Assembly: GCA_018716875.1 (NCBI GenBank)
Contig: DVJJ01000051.1
Span: 1-63,536 of the forward strand
Direction: 5' to 3'
DNA: 63,536 bases
Origin: Candidatus Avoscillospira avistercoris
GTDB taxonomy: Bacteria > Bacillota > Clostridia > Oscillospirales > Oscillospiraceae
This document shows positions 17,293 through 26,597 of this stretch, piece by piece. The position numbers and the translations under genes are program-made. A model generated the notes under the pieces. It had not been told where the DNA came from, did not search any database, and saw only the letters and a program-made list of their open reading frames with translations. Each line of letters opens with the position of its first letter. Position 1 is the first letter of the stretch.

Positions 17293-18711
17293 ATGAAAAA
17301 GATTGCCGGCATCCAGAAACGCTGGATTGTCAATAACCTCAGCATTGTCATTCTGCTGGTTATCGTCTGTATTGTCGTCGTGTCCCTGTCCTTTACCACC
17401 TATTACTATTCCAGCATGCAGTCAGGGCTGGAGTCCAAGGCCAAGACCACCACGGACTTTTTCAGCAACTACATCGGCCAAAGCTACGGGGAGTATTATC
17501 AATCCTGTATTCTGGTGGCCCAGACCTTTGAGGAAAAGGATACGCTGGAGCTGCAATTCATCAATCTCAGCGGCCGCATTGTGGCGTCCTCCTACGGTCA
17601 GTGGGGCGGCGGAGACCCGCAGACGCCGGAAATCCAGGAGGCCATTACCACCAAGGAGATGCGCCCCTATGTGGGCAAAAATCCCAGTACCGGCGAACGG
17701 ATTATGGCTGTATCCAGTCCTATGATCTATACCAACGGCGAGGTTATCGGCGTTCTGCGGTTTGTCACCAGCTTGAAAAACGTGGACCGGCAGCTGATGG
17801 TCATTACAGGTCTGGCAGTGCTGGTAGGACTGGTTTTTATCGGTCTCATTATGTACAGCAGTAAGTTTTTCATCCGCTCCATCATCGGCCCCGTGGCGGA
17901 GATCACCGCCACAGCCAAACGCATCGCCGCCGGCAGCTATGGCATCCAGATTCAGAAGAAATTTGACGATGAAATCGGTGAGCTGGCTGATACCATCAAC
18001 GATATGTCGGTGAAAATCGGCCAGGCGGAGAAAATGCAGTCGGAGTTTGTGTCCTCCGTGTCCCATGAGCTGCGGACGCCTCTGACGGCCATTTCCGGTT
18101 GGGGAGAAACGCTGCTGTCGGCGGAGACCATGGATCCGGTGGAAACCCGGCGGGGCATGCTGATTATTCTCAGCGAGACCCGGCGGCTCACCTCTATGGT
18201 GGAGGAACTGCTGGAGTTTACCCGCATGCAGGACGGCCGGTTCACCCTCAATGTGCAGCCCGCCGATCTCCGGGCGGAGTTTGAGGACACAGTCTTTATG
18301 TACGGCAGCCGTTTGAAACAGGATGGCATTACCTTGGACTATCTGGAAAATGACGATGAGATTCCGGAAATTCCCTGTGATGTGGCACGGCTGCGGCAGG
18401 TGTTCCTCAATATTCTCGACAACGCCGCCAAGCACGGCGGCCAGGGGCAGCGGATTACAGCGTCCATTTCCTATGAAGAGGGATTTGTGGTTATCCGTAT
18501 TCGGGATTTTGGTCCCGGCATCCCCGAAGACGAGCTGCCCCATGTGAAGATGAAATTCTACAAGGGCAGCTCCACGGCCCGCGGCAGCGGCATTGGATTG
18601 GCGGTCTGCGAGGAGATCGTCACCATGCACGGCGGGTCCCTGACCCTGGAAAACGCCGACGGCGGCGGCACTCTGGTGACGGTGCGCATTCCCGGCGGAG
18701 AAGCAGTATAA
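17293..18711 (+). CDS. Membrane sensor histidine kinase
   Basis: A 472 aa kinase. TM1 is at about residues 14-38 and TM2 at about 165-188. The 125-residue extracytoplasmic loop between them has a Cache/PAS-like appearance. A HAMP segment follows, then the HisKA box 'SHELRTPLTAISGWGE' with the phosphorylated histidine, and the HATPase_c motifs 'NILDNAAKHG', 'DFGPGIP' and 'GSGIGLAV'. It is partnered with the preceding response regulator. The signal is not predictable from sequence. Confidence 0.92.
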   Translation: MKKIAGIQKRWIVNNLSIVILLVIVCIVVVSLSFTTYYYSSMQSGLESKAKTTTDFFSNYIGQSYGEYYQSCILVAQTFEEKDTLELQFINLSGRIVASSYGQWGGGDPQTPEIQEAITTKEMRPYVGKNPSTGERIMAVSSPMIYTNGEVIGVLRFVTSLKNVDRQLMVITGLAVLVGLVFIGLIMYSSKFFIRSIIGPVAEITATAKRIAAGSYGIQIQKKFDDEIGELADTINDMSVKIGQAEKMQSEFVSSVSHELRTPLTAISGWGETLLSAETMDPVETRRGMLIILSETRRLTSMVEELLEFTRMQDGRFTLNVQPADLRAEFEDTVFMYGSRLKQDGITLDYLENDDEIPEIPCDVARLRQVFLNILDNAAKHGGQGQRITASISYEEGFVVIRIRDFGPGIPEDELPHVKMKFYKGSSTARGSGIGLAVCEEIVTMHGGSLTLENADGGGTLVTVRIPGGEAV

Positions 18712-18744
18712 ATCGAGCCGCCCCGGGCGGCGCAGGAGGCATCC

Positions 18745-19710
18745 ATGGCAAAACAAAAGGAAACACAGGGCTGCTGTGAGCAGTTCAAAACATTGATTGG
18801 CGGACAGGCTCTTATTGAGGGCATCCTCATGCGGGGCCCTGATAAACAGGCCATTGTGGTTCGTTCCAAGGATGGTCTGGTGAAAAAAGTCGATGATCTG
18901 AAGCTGACGAAAAAGCGTTCCGCGCTGGCCAGAGTGCCGTTTATCCGCGGCATTTTCACCTTCGGCGGCTCCATGGTCAACGGTATTCGGGCGCTGCTGT
19001 TTTCTGCTGAGTATTTTCCCGAGGAGGAGGGCGGCAGCGGCGAACCGTCCAAGCTGGAGCGCTGGATTGAACAGCATTTCGGATCGGAAAAACTGGAACA
19101 GTTTATCATCTATTCGGCGGCGGTTTTGGGTATCGGACTGTCGGTTGGCCTGTTTATTCTGCTGCCCACCCTGATCAGCGGCTTGATTCCCGGCCTGTAT
19201 GATAACCACATGGCCCGAAATTTGGTGGAGGGTCTGCTGAAAATTATTATTTTCATGGGGTATATGATTCTGGTGTCCCAGATGAAGGATATGAAACGGG
19301 TGTTCAGCTATCACGGCGCGGAACATAAAACCATCCGCTGCTATGAGGCCCGGCTGCCCCTGACCGTGGAAAATGTGCGGCCCATGTCCCGGTTCCACCC
19401 CCGGTGCGGCACCAGCTTTCTGCTGGTGGTGGTCTGCATCAGCATTCTCTGCGGCGCGGCTATCCAGGTCAGTAATACGCTGCTGCGTATGGGCCTGCAC
19501 CTGCTGATGCTGCCGATTATTGTGGGTATCAGTTATGAGATTAACCGCTTTGCCGGCCGCCACGACAACTGGTTTACCCATATGTTGTCGGCTCCCGGTA
19601 TGGCTATGCAGAAGTTCACCACCCAGGAGCCCGATGACTCTATGATTGAAGTGGCTATTGAGGCCATGCGGGAGGTCATTCCCGAACAGGAGGGAGAGGA
19701 CCAGTGGTGA
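18745..19710 (+). CDS. DUF1385 membrane protein (YqhQ-like)
   Basis: A 321 aa protein of the DUF1385 family, with an N-terminal 'IGGQALIEGILMRGP' block, central hydrophobic helices at about residues 115-180, and 'YHGAEHKTIRCYE' and 'HPRCGTSFLL' motifs rich in potential metal ligands. The function is unknown. In Firmicutes it is often directly upstream of prmC, as here. The ATG follows GCAGGAGGC. Confidence 0.85.
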   Translation: MAKQKETQGCCEQFKTLIGGQALIEGILMRGPDKQAIVVRSKDGLVKKVDDLKLTKKRSALARVPFIRGIFTFGGSMVNGIRALLFSAEYFPEEEGGSGEPSKLERWIEQHFGSEKLEQFIIYSAAVLGIGLSVGLFILLPTLISGLIPGLYDNHMARNLVEGLLKIIIFMGYMILVSQMKDMKRVFSYHGAEHKTIRCYEARLPLTVENVRPMSRFHPRCGTSFLLVVVCISILCGAAIQVSNTLLRMGLHLLMLPIIVGISYEINRFAGRHDNWFTHMLSAPGMAMQKFTTQEPDDSMIEVAIEAMREVIPEQEGEDQW

Positions 19711-20576
19711 AGACATACAGTGAATTGTACCATGAGGTTCGCCACGCATTGTTTGAAACCCAGGGGGCCGACGCCTCCCAGATTGCTCGGGAGCTGGTCT
19801 GTGCCGCTTCGGGCCTGCCCATTTCGGAGATTGTCTCCGGTCGCACCACCCACGCCGACGCGGCGGCAACCCAAAAGCTGCAAAGCTATGTGGAGCGGAT
19901 TCAAAACGGCGAACCTCTGGCCTACGTATTGGGAGAATGGGACTTCTGCGGCATGACGCTGACCATCACGCCGGATGTATTGATTCCCCGGGACGATACC
20001 ATGGCCGTTACAGAACTGGCTATGAAAAAAGCCATGTTTCTGTCCCAAAACCCGAGAATTCTCGATTTGTGCGCCGGAAGCGGCTGCATCGGTCTGGCCC
20101 TTGCCCATCGGGTCAAGGATGCCCGGGTGACCTTGGGCGAGTTGTCCCCGGCTGCCATCCGCGTGGCCAAGAAAAACATTGTGGACCAGCGGCTTACGGG
20201 CCGTGTCAACTGCATCACCGTCGACGCCATGAAACCGGCGTCGAAGTTTTTGGGCACCTTTGATATGATCGTGTCCAACCCGCCCTACGTCACCGACGAG
20301 GAATACGAGCGGCTGGACCCGTCGGTGCGGGACTTCGAGCCGAAAATGGCCCTGGTGGGCGGAGCGGACGGCCTGGACTTTTATCGGGCCATCGTCAAGA
20401 ACTTTTCGTCGGCGCTGAAGCCCGGCGGGTTCCTCTGTTTTGAATTCGGCATGGGACAGCATGACGCTGTCCGGGAGATTTTGGAACAGCACAGATACAA
20501 CGTACTGCAAATGCGCGAGGACACGGGGAACATCATCCGCGCCGTGCTTGCACAGTACAAAGGAGAGGAAACATAA
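19704..20576 (+). CDS. prmC: Peptide chain release factor N5-glutamine methyltransferase
   Basis: Methylates the glutamine of the GGQ motif in release factors RF1 and RF2 using S-adenosylmethionine. About 290 aa: a helical N-terminal domain, the SAM motif 'ILDLCAGSGCIGLALA' and the substrate motif 'NPPY' followed by 'VTDEEY'. The start is one of two adjacent GTG codons (19704 or 19707) overlapping the DUF1385 stop. It is immediately followed by recA. Confidence 0.93.
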   Translation: MVKTYSELYHEVRHALFETQGADASQIARELVCAASGLPISEIVSGRTTHADAAATQKLQSYVERIQNGEPLAYVLGEWDFCGMTLTITPDVLIPRDDTMAVTELAMKKAMFLSQNPRILDLCAGSGCIGLALAHRVKDARVTLGELSPAAIRVAKKNIVDQRLTGRVNCITVDAMKPASKFLGTFDMIVSNPPYVTDEEYERLDPSVRDFEPKMALVGGADGLDFYRAIVKNFSSALKPGGFLCFEFGMGQHDAVREILEQHRYNVLQMREDTGNIIRAVLAQYKGEET

Positions 20577-21683
20577 ATGGCAAAGGCAAAAACCCCCTAC
20601 GAGAGCCCCACACCGGCCAGTGATAAGAAAAAGGCCCTGGAGACGGCTCTGCATCAGATTGAAAAGAACTTCGGTAAGGGCGCCGTCATGCGCCTGGGCG
20701 ACAAGCCGGAAATGGTAGTGGACGCCATCCCCACCGGCTCCCTGGCGTTGGATGCCGCCCTGGGCATCGGCGGTGTGCCCCGCGGCCGAATCATCGAGAT
20801 TTACGGCCCGGAATCCTCCGGTAAAACCACCCTGGCCCTGCACATTTTGGCCCAGGCCCAGAAGATGGGCGGCGAAGTGGCTTTCGTGGACGCTGAGCAC
20901 GCTCTGGACCCGGAGTACGCCGCGGCCCTGGGCGTGGATATTGACTCCATGCTGGTGTCCCAGCCGGATACCGGTGAGCAGGCCTTGGAGATTACCGACG
21001 CATTGGTGCGCTCCGGTGCGGTGGACGCCATTGTGGTGGACTCCGTGGCGGCCTTGACGCCACGGGCGGAAATTGAGGGCGAAATGGGCGACAGCTTTGT
21101 GGGTCTCCAGGCCCGTCTCATGTCCCAGGCTTTGAGAAAACTGGCCGGTACCATTGCCAAGACCAACTGTGTCGTTATTTTCATCAACCAGATTCGTCTG
21201 AAAATCGGCGTCATGTACGGCAACCCCGAAACCACCACCGGCGGCAACGCGCTGAAATTCTACGCTTCGGTGCGTATTGATATCCGCCGGGTGGAGGCCA
21301 TCAAGGACGGCAGTGATATCATCGGCAACCGGACCCGTGCCAAGATCATCAAAAACAAGGTGGCGCCGCCGTTCCGCGAGGCCATTTTCGATATCATGTA
21401 CGGCGAGGGCATTTCCAAGTACGGCGAAATGATTGATCTGGGCGTGCAGCTGGACTTGGTTCAGAAGAGCGGCAGCTGGTTCTCCATTGGGGAGGAGCGC
21501 ATTGGTCAGGGCCGCGACAATGCCAAGCAATATCTGATTGACCATCCGGAGCTGACGGAGCAGCTGGAGCAGGGCATCCGGGAGAACTTCTATAAACTCC
21601 AGGGCGCACGGCCCAGAACGCCGCTGCGTCCGGCGGAGAAGCCCGTGGACGTAAGCGCCGACGATTTCAACGATGAAGATTGA
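20577..21683 (+). CDS. recA: Recombinase RecA
   Basis: A 368 aa ATP-dependent strand-exchange protein. The Walker A 'GPESSGKTT', the catalytic 'EHALDPEYA' region, Walker B 'IVVDSVAAL' and '[27 protein letters not shown]' are all present. The ATG directly follows the prmC stop codon. No SOS-box-like CGAACRNRYGTTYG operator was seen just upstream, so any promoter must lie within or before prmC. recX overlaps its 3' end. Confidence 0.98.
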   Translation: MAKAKTPYESPTPASDKKKALETALHQIEKNFGKGAVMRLGDKPEMVVDAIPTGSLALDAALGIGGVPRGRIIEIYGPESSGKTTLALHILAQAQKMGGEVAFVDAEHALDPEYAAALGVDIDSMLVSQPDTGEQALEITDALVRSGAVDAIVVDSVAALTPRAEIEGEMGDSFVGLQARLMSQALRKLAGTIAKTNCVVIFINQIRLKIGVMYGNPETTTGGNALKFYASVRIDIRRVEAIKDGSDIIGNRTRAKIIKNKVAPPFREAIFDIMYGEGISKYGEMIDLGVQLDLVQKSGSWFSIGEERIGQGRDNAKQYLIDHPELTEQLEQGIRENFYKLQGARPRTPLRPAEKPVDVSADDFNDED

Positions 21684-22305
21684 GTCTCTGCGGGAGCCGA
21701 CGGTCCGGGGCGGACGGTATACCGTCACCCTGGACGACGGCCGCCGCCTACGGCTGGAACAGGCCACCGTGGGGGAGTTCGCCCTGTATCCGGGCCGGGA
21801 ACTCACAGCGGAGGAACTGGACCAGATCCGTGCCGCCAATCAGCGGGCTTCGGCCAAGGCCCGGGCAGTCCGCATTATCTCTGCCACCAACGTGTCCAAA
21901 AAGGATTTGGAGCGGCGATTGGTGCAGAAAGGGGAGACGCCGGAACTGGCTTCCGAGGCTGTGCAATGGCTGACAGAGCTGAACCTGCTGGATGACCTGG
22001 AGACGGCCCGGCAGTTGGCCCAGTCGGCGGCCCGCAAGGGTTACGGTGCCGCCCGTATCCGGCAGATTCTCTATCAAAAGGGCATCGACCGGCAGTTGTG
22101 GGACGAGGCCATGGAGGAGCTGCCGGAGCCGGACGACGCCATTGACCGGTTCCTGCAATCCCGCTTCAAGGGAGAGAAGCCCGATGAGCGGGAGACGAAA
22201 CGGGCCGTGGACGCATTGCTGCGCCGCGGCCATCGCTGGGCGGATATTCGCTCGGCCATGGCGCGTTATACCGACGCGCTCAACGATATCATGGAGGAAT
22301 TTTAA
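21673..22305 (+). CDS. recX: RecA regulator RecX
   Basis: A 210 aa helical protein of the RecX family that modulates RecA filaments. It has repeated three-helix units with typical '[14 protein letters not shown]' and '[19 protein letters not shown]' segments. It overlaps the recA 3' end by 11 bases, a classic arrangement that supports the name. Confidence 0.9.
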   Translation: MKIESLREPTVRGGRYTVTLDDGRRLRLEQATVGEFALYPGRELTAEELDQIRAANQRASAKARAVRIISATNVSKKDLERRLVQKGETPELASEAVQWLTELNLLDDLETARQLAQSAARKGYGAARIRQILYQKGIDRQLWDEAMEELPEPDDAIDRFLQSRFKGEKPDERETKRAVDALLRRGHRWADIRSAMARYTDALNDIMEEF

Positions 22306-22306
22306 T

Positions 22307-23644
22307 ATGTCCTATTCCGTTGGTTTTGTGTCCCTGGGCTGTGCCAAAAACCAGGTCAACACGGAGCAGATGATCTATTTGCTGCGGGAGGCCGGCTATT
22401 CCATTTCCGAGGTCCCCGACCAGGTGGATTTGGCGGTGATCAACACCTGCGGCTTTATTGACGCGGCAAAGTCCGAGGCCATTGAAAACATTCTGCTGCT
22501 GGCCCAGGCCAAGGCTGAGGGCCGTGTGGGCAAGATTCTGGTGACGGGCTGCCTCAGCCAGCGTTACCAGTCGGAGATTCTGGAGGAGATGCCCGAGGTG
22601 GACGGCATCCTGGGTACCGGCAGCTACAGCGACATTGTGGAGGCTGCCAACCGGGTTTTGGATGGGGAGGAGCATCTGCAATTCTTCGGCAACATCAACG
22701 AGACCGAGGAGCCCCAGCGGATTCTCACCACGCCGGAGCATTACGCCTATCTGCGCATTGCTGAGGGCTGCGACAACCACTGTGCCTTCTGCATCATCCC
22801 GAAGCTGCGGGGCAAGTACCGCAGCCGCCCCATGGAAGAACTCATCGACGAGGCCCGCTCCCTGGCAGCTTCCGGTGTCAAGGAGCTGATTGTTATCGCC
22901 CAGGATACCAGCCGCTACGGCATCGACCTGTACGGTGAACGGCGTCTGGATGTGTTGTTAGAAGCCCTATGTAAAATTGAGGGCTTTACCTGGATTCGGA
23001 TTCACTACCTGTACCCCGATGAAATGTCCGACCATCTCATTGACGTCATCGCACGGGAGCCGAAGATTGTCAAATATCTGGATATTCCCATTCAGCACGT
23101 CAATGATACCATCCTCAAGCGTATGAACCGCCGGGGCGACCATGCGTATCTGGACCAGCTGTTTACAAAGCTGCGGGATCGGATTCCCGGCCTGGTGCTG
23201 CGGACCAGCCTGATTGCGGGTCTGCCCGGCGAGGGCGAAGCGGAGTTCGAGGAGCTGTGCGACTTCCTCCGCAAGCACAAGCTGGAGCGCGTCGGCGCGT
23301 TTGTGTTCTCTCCCGAGGAGGGCACCGCCGCCGCCCGCATGGAGTACCCGCCCACGGAGGTGGCCCAGCAGCGTGCCGAGTTCCTGGCGGAACTGGAATC
23401 CCGTGTTATTGACGAGTACCACGATAGCCGCATGGGCCAAAAAGAATTGGTACTTTGCGAGGGCTACAGCGAAGAGGACGAGGCATATTTCGGCCGCAGC
23501 TACGCCGAATCTCCCGACATCGACGGAAAAATCTGGTTTACCTCGGAAACACCCGTGGCTCCCGGTCAGTTTGTCACTGTGGAACTGGAGGACGTGGTGG
23601 ACGGCGAGCCGGTGGGCACTGTCTGTGAGGAGGAAGCGCTGTGA
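22307..23644 (+). CDS. rimO: Ribosomal protein uS12 methylthiotransferase RimO
   Basis: A radical-SAM enzyme (445 aa) that methylthiolates Asp of ribosomal protein S12. The N-terminal UPF0004 domain has 'SLGCAKNQVNTE' and 'VINTCGFIDAAKSEA'. The SAM cluster is 'CDNHCAFC' and a TRAM domain closes the protein. The alignment-supported start is the ATG at 22307, directly after the recX stop; the track ORF starts 105 codons too early. It overlaps pgsA by 4 bases. Confidence 0.95.
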   Translation: MSYSVGFVSLGCAKNQVNTEQMIYLLREAGYSISEVPDQVDLAVINTCGFIDAAKSEAIENILLLAQAKAEGRVGKILVTGCLSQRYQSEILEEMPEVDGILGTGSYSDIVEAANRVLDGEEHLQFFGNINETEEPQRILTTPEHYAYLRIAEGCDNHCAFCIIPKLRGKYRSRPMEELIDEARSLAASGVKELIVIAQDTSRYGIDLYGERRLDVLLEALCKIEGFTWIRIHYLYPDEMSDHLIDVIAREPKIVKYLDIPIQHVNDTILKRMNRRGDHAYLDQLFTKLRDRIPGLVLRTSLIAGLPGEGEAEFEELCDFLRKHKLERVGAFVFSPEEGTAAARMEYPPTEVAQQRAEFLAELESRVIDEYHDSRMGQKELVLCEGYSEEDEAYFGRSYAESPDIDGKIWFTSETPVAPGQFVTVELEDVVDGEPVGTVCEEEAL

Positions 23645-24153
23645 CAACTGCAACCAAATTGACGCTGCTGCGTGTCATTATGATTCCGGCTTTTATGGCC
23701 GTCTTCCTGCTGGGCTATAACTGGGTGGCTTTGGCCATTTTCATTTTGGCAAGTGTCACAGACTTTGTGGACGGCTATGTGGCCCGCCATTACAACCAGG
23801 TCAGCGATTTCGGCAAGTTCCTGGACCCCTTGGCGGATAAGCTGCTGGTGACCTCTGCCATGCTGATTTTTGTCCAGTGGGGGAGAATGCCTTCCTGGGC
23901 CGTCATGCTGGTACTGACGCGGGAGTTTGCCATCAGCGGTCTGCGGATGGTGGCCGCCTCCAAGGGTACCGTCATGGCCGCCGCCTGGAGCGGCAAGATC
24001 AAGACCGCCTGTACCATGGTGGGTCTGTGCCTGATGATGGTCTTTATGAACACCCCGCTGGTGGATACCGTTGTCACTTGGGTCATTGTGGTGACCACCC
24101 TGTACTCCGGTATTGAGTATTTCGTCAAGAACTGGAAGTGCTTGGGTCTGTAA
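23641..24153 (+). CDS. pgsA: CDP-diacylglycerol-glycerol-3-phosphate 3-phosphatidyltransferase
   Basis: A 170 aa integral membrane enzyme making phosphatidylglycerol phosphate. The CDP-alcohol phosphotransferase motif D-x2-D-G-x2-A-R-x8-G-x3-D-x3-D appears as 'DFVDGYVARHYNQVSDFGKF' followed by LDPLADKLL. Several hydrophobic helices follow. The GTG start overlaps the rimO stop. Confidence 0.93.
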   Translation: MTTATKLTLLRVIMIPAFMAVFLLGYNWVALAIFILASVTDFVDGYVARHYNQVSDFGKFLDPLADKLLVTSAMLIFVQWGRMPSWAVMLVLTREFAISGLRMVAASKGTVMAAAWSGKIKTACTMVGLCLMMVFMNTPLVDTVVTWVIVVTTLYSGIEYFVKNWKCLGL

Positions 24154-24168
24154 AAACAGGAATCACTC

Positions 24169-24197
24169 TTGACACCTTTTACGATTGATGGTAATAT
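24169..24197 (+). promoter_or_regulatory. Consensus promoter of the cysE-cysS transcript
   Basis: TTGACA, 17-base spacer, TAATAT. This is one of the strongest housekeeping promoters in the window. Transcription would start near 24204 and run into the T-box leader. Confidence 0.85.
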
Positions 24198-24203
24198 ACT
24201 GAT

Positions 24204-24426
24204 ACTGAATTGAATATCGCGTTGATCGAAAAGAGTAACGGCAACGAAGCGATAGAGAATCTCCGTCATCGGCTGGAAGCGGGGAGCGTGGACTGCTGTG
24301 AACGTGCGTTCGGGAGCGAGGGGAGACCCCGTCAGGGCTGCGTTATGCCCAAAGTAAGAAATCAGAGTGGAACCGCGAGTAATTTTTGCCCGCCTCTTGA
24401 GAACTTGTTCAAGAGGCGGGCTTTTT
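24204..24426 (+). promoter_or_regulatory. Cysteine T-box riboswitch (tRNA-Cys sensing leader)
   Basis: The roughly 220-base leader ahead of cysE has the T-box core AGAGTGGAACCGCG at 24364-24377, close to the consensus AGGGTGGNACCGCG, and a terminator directly after it. The expected specifier region reads GACTGCTGTGAAC at 24291-24303; in either plausible register the codon is TGC or TGT, both cysteine. In this class uncharged tRNA stabilises an antiterminator, so cysE-cysS would be induced on cysteine starvation. The T-box class is well supported; the full Stem I fold was not computed. Confidence 0.92.
24388..24426 (+). terminator. T-box attenuator terminator
   Basis: GCCCGCCTCTTGA pairs with TCAAGAGGCGGGC, followed by TTTTTG. 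The 13-bp stem directly follows the T-box sequence and overlaps the region that would form the antiterminator. Confidence 0.88.
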
Positions 24427-24451
24427 GTATGCGGCGACCGGGGAGGACTTT

Positions 24452-25081
24452 ATGCATTTGATCGAAGATATCCAGGCCTACCGTAGAAATGATCCGGCAG
24501 CCCGCAGCGTGCTGGAGGTACTGCTGCTTTACAACGGACTCCACGCCACAATTCAGTATCGGATTGCCCACTGGTTTCATGAGCACAAGCGATATTTTAT
24601 TGCCCGCTGGATTTCGCAGATGACCAAGTGGTTCACCGGCATTGAAATCCATCCGGCGGCCAAAATTGGACGGCGGCTGGTCATCGACCACGGCACAGGC
24701 ATTGTCATCGGCGCCACTACGGAGATTGGGGATGACTGTCTGCTGTACCAGGGCGTCACCTTGGGCGGTACCGGCAAGGACAAAGGAAAGCGTCACCCCA
24801 CCTTGGGCAATAATATTATGGTGGGCGCCGGTGCCAAGGTTCTGGGTCCTTTCAAAGTGGGGGATAATGCCCGCATTGCCGCCAATTCCGTGGTGCTGCG
24901 GGAGGTACCGGAAAATGCCACAGTCGTCGGCGTGCCGGGCCGAATCGTCAAAATCAGCGGTGAAAAGCTGGACCATATCCATACGCCGGACCCCATGATG
25001 CTGGAAATTGAACGGCTCCAGAAGCGTCTTAGCCGCTTGGAGAAGATGCTGGGCGACGAGGACGACCGCCGCTGCGACTAA
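24452..25081 (+). CDS. cysE: Serine O-acetyltransferase
   Basis: Acetylates L-serine with acetyl-CoA to O-acetylserine, the carbon skeleton for cysteine. About 209 aa. The N-terminal helical part is short, and left-handed beta-helix hexapeptide repeats run from about residue 65, including 'IEIHPAAKIGRRLVIDHGTG' and 'NARIAANSVVLREVPENATV'. The C-terminal end is coiled-coil-like ('LEIERLQKRLSRLEKML'). The ATG at 24452 follows GGGGAGGACTT; the track start is nine codons early, in the terminator. The cysteine T-box controls it. Confidence 0.93.
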   Translation: MHLIEDIQAYRRNDPAARSVLEVLLLYNGLHATIQYRIAHWFHEHKRYFIARWISQMTKWFTGIEIHPAAKIGRRLVIDHGTGIVIGATTEIGDDCLLYQGVTLGGTGKDKGKRHPTLGNNIMVGAGAKVLGPFKVGDNARIAANSVVLREVPENATVVGVPGRIVKISGEKLDHIHTPDPMMLEIERLQKRLSRLEKMLGDEDDRRCD

Positions 25082-25127
25082 TACAAACGGAAACGGTTAC
25101 CATACCGTCCGATAGGAGGAACTGACC

Positions 25128-26573
25128 ATGTATCTTTACAACTCTGCCAGCCACAAGAAAGAGGAATTCGTTCCCAACCATCCCGACATTGTCAAAATGT
25201 ATACCTGCGGTCCCACGGTGTACCACTTTGCCCACATCGGCAATCTCCGCAGCTATATCATGGAGGATGTGCTGGAGAAGTATCTGCGCTATCAGGGCTA
25301 CAACGTCAAGCGCGTTATGAATATCACCGACGTGGGCCATCTCAGCTCCGACGCCGACACCGGAGAAGATAAGATGCTCAAGGGCGCCAAGCGGGAGCAC
25401 AAGACCGTCATGGAGATTGCCCAGTACTATACGGACGCCTTTTTCTCCGACTGCAAAAAGCTGAACATCAAACGGCCTGATGTGGTGGAGCCCGCCACCA
25501 ACTGCATTGCCGAGTATATCGAGATTGTCTCCAAGCTGCTGGAGAAAGGGTTTGCCTATGAGGCCGGCGGCAATGTCTATTTTGACACCTCCAAGCTGGA
25601 CCAGTACTATGTCTTCAACGACCATGACGAAGAGGATTTGGCCGTGGGCGTCCGGGAGGGCGTGGAAGAGGACACCAGCAAGCGTAACAAGAACGACTTT
25701 GTTCTCTGGTTCACTAAATCCAAGTTTGAGGATCAAGCCCTCAAATGGGATTCTCCCTGGGGTGTGGGCTATCCCGGCTGGCACATTGAGTGCTCCGGCA
25801 TCAGCATGAAGCACTTGGGGGAGGACTTGGATCTCCATTGCGGCGGCATCGACAATGCTTTTCCCCACCACACCAATGAAATCGCCCAGTCTGAGGCGTA
25901 TTTGGGCCACCATTGGTGCAACTACTGGTTCCATGTCCACCATCTGAATACCAATACCGGTAAGATGTCCAAGTCCAAGGGCGAATTTCTGACTGTGTCC
26001 CTGCTGGAGGAAAAGGGCTATGACCCGCTGGCCTACCGTCTGTTCTGCCTGCAATCCCACTACCGCCGCAGTCTGGTCTTTTCCTGGGAAAATCTCGACA
26101 ATGCCGTGACTACCTACCAGAAGCTCATTAACAAGATTGCAGCGCTGGATGACAGTGACAAGACGGTGGACCAGGCCCAGTTTGACGCCCTCAAGGAGAA
26201 GTTCAACAACGCGCTGAGCAACGATTTGAATACGTCTCTGGCCATCACCGCTGTTTATGATGTGCTGAAAGCCAAGACCAACGATGGTACCAAGCTGGCC
26301 CTGTTGGGCGACTTCGACAAGGTTTTAGGCTTGGACCTGCTGGAAAAAGCTGCTGCCAAGCGGGCCGAGCAGGCCAAGACTAAGACAGCCACCACCGGCG
26401 GCTATACCATCCAGGGCGAGGGGGACCCGGCCATTGACGCGCTGGTGCTCCAGCGGGCCGAGGCCAAGAAGGCCAAAAACTTTGCAGAGGCCGACCGCAT
26501 CCGCGATGAGCTGAAAGCCCAGGGTATCGAGATCATCGATGTGCCCGGCGGCGCTCAGTGGAAGCGCGTTTAA
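25128..26573 (+). CDS. cysS: Cysteinyl-tRNA synthetase
   Basis: Charges tRNA-Cys. It is a 481 aa class I synthetase. The zinc-binding 'YTCGPTVYHFAHIGNLRSY' block includes the HIGH motif (HIGN), the second zinc region reads 'WHIECSGIS', and the KMSKS loop is 'GKMSKSKG'. The C-terminal DALR-like domain ends 'IEIIDVPGGAQWKRV'. It lies 46 bases after cysE, so both cysteine supply and cysteine use answer to one T-box. Confidence 0.97.
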   Translation: MYLYNSASHKKEEFVPNHPDIVKMYTCGPTVYHFAHIGNLRSYIMEDVLEKYLRYQGYNVKRVMNITDVGHLSSDADTGEDKMLKGAKREHKTVMEIAQYYTDAFFSDCKKLNIKRPDVVEPATNCIAEYIEIVSKLLEKGFAYEAGGNVYFDTSKLDQYYVFNDHDEEDLAVGVREGVEEDTSKRNKNDFVLWFTKSKFEDQALKWDSPWGVGYPGWHIECSGISMKHLGEDLDLHCGGIDNAFPHHTNEIAQSEAYLGHHWCNYWFHVHHLNTNTGKMSKSKGEFLTVSLLEEKGYDPLAYRLFCLQSHYRRSLVFSWENLDNAVTTYQKLINKIAALDDSDKTVDQAQFDALKEKFNNALSNDLNTSLAITAVYDVLKAKTNDGTKLALLGDFDKVLGLDLLEKAAAKRAEQAKTKTATTGGYTIQGEGDPAIDALVLQRAEAKKAKNFAEADRIRDELKAQGIEIIDVPGGAQWKRV

Positions 26574-26597
26574 GCAGAAAAATATAAAAGTTTTACT

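Noticed and set aside
17422-19869. 815 aa minus-strand ORF opposite the histidine kinase and DUF1385 gene
   Set aside because: Antisense to clear kinase and DUF1385 motifs; no ribosome binding site and no family features.
19533-21839. 768 aa minus-strand ORF across prmC and recA
   Set aside because: Antisense shadow; recA and prmC codons account for the open frame.
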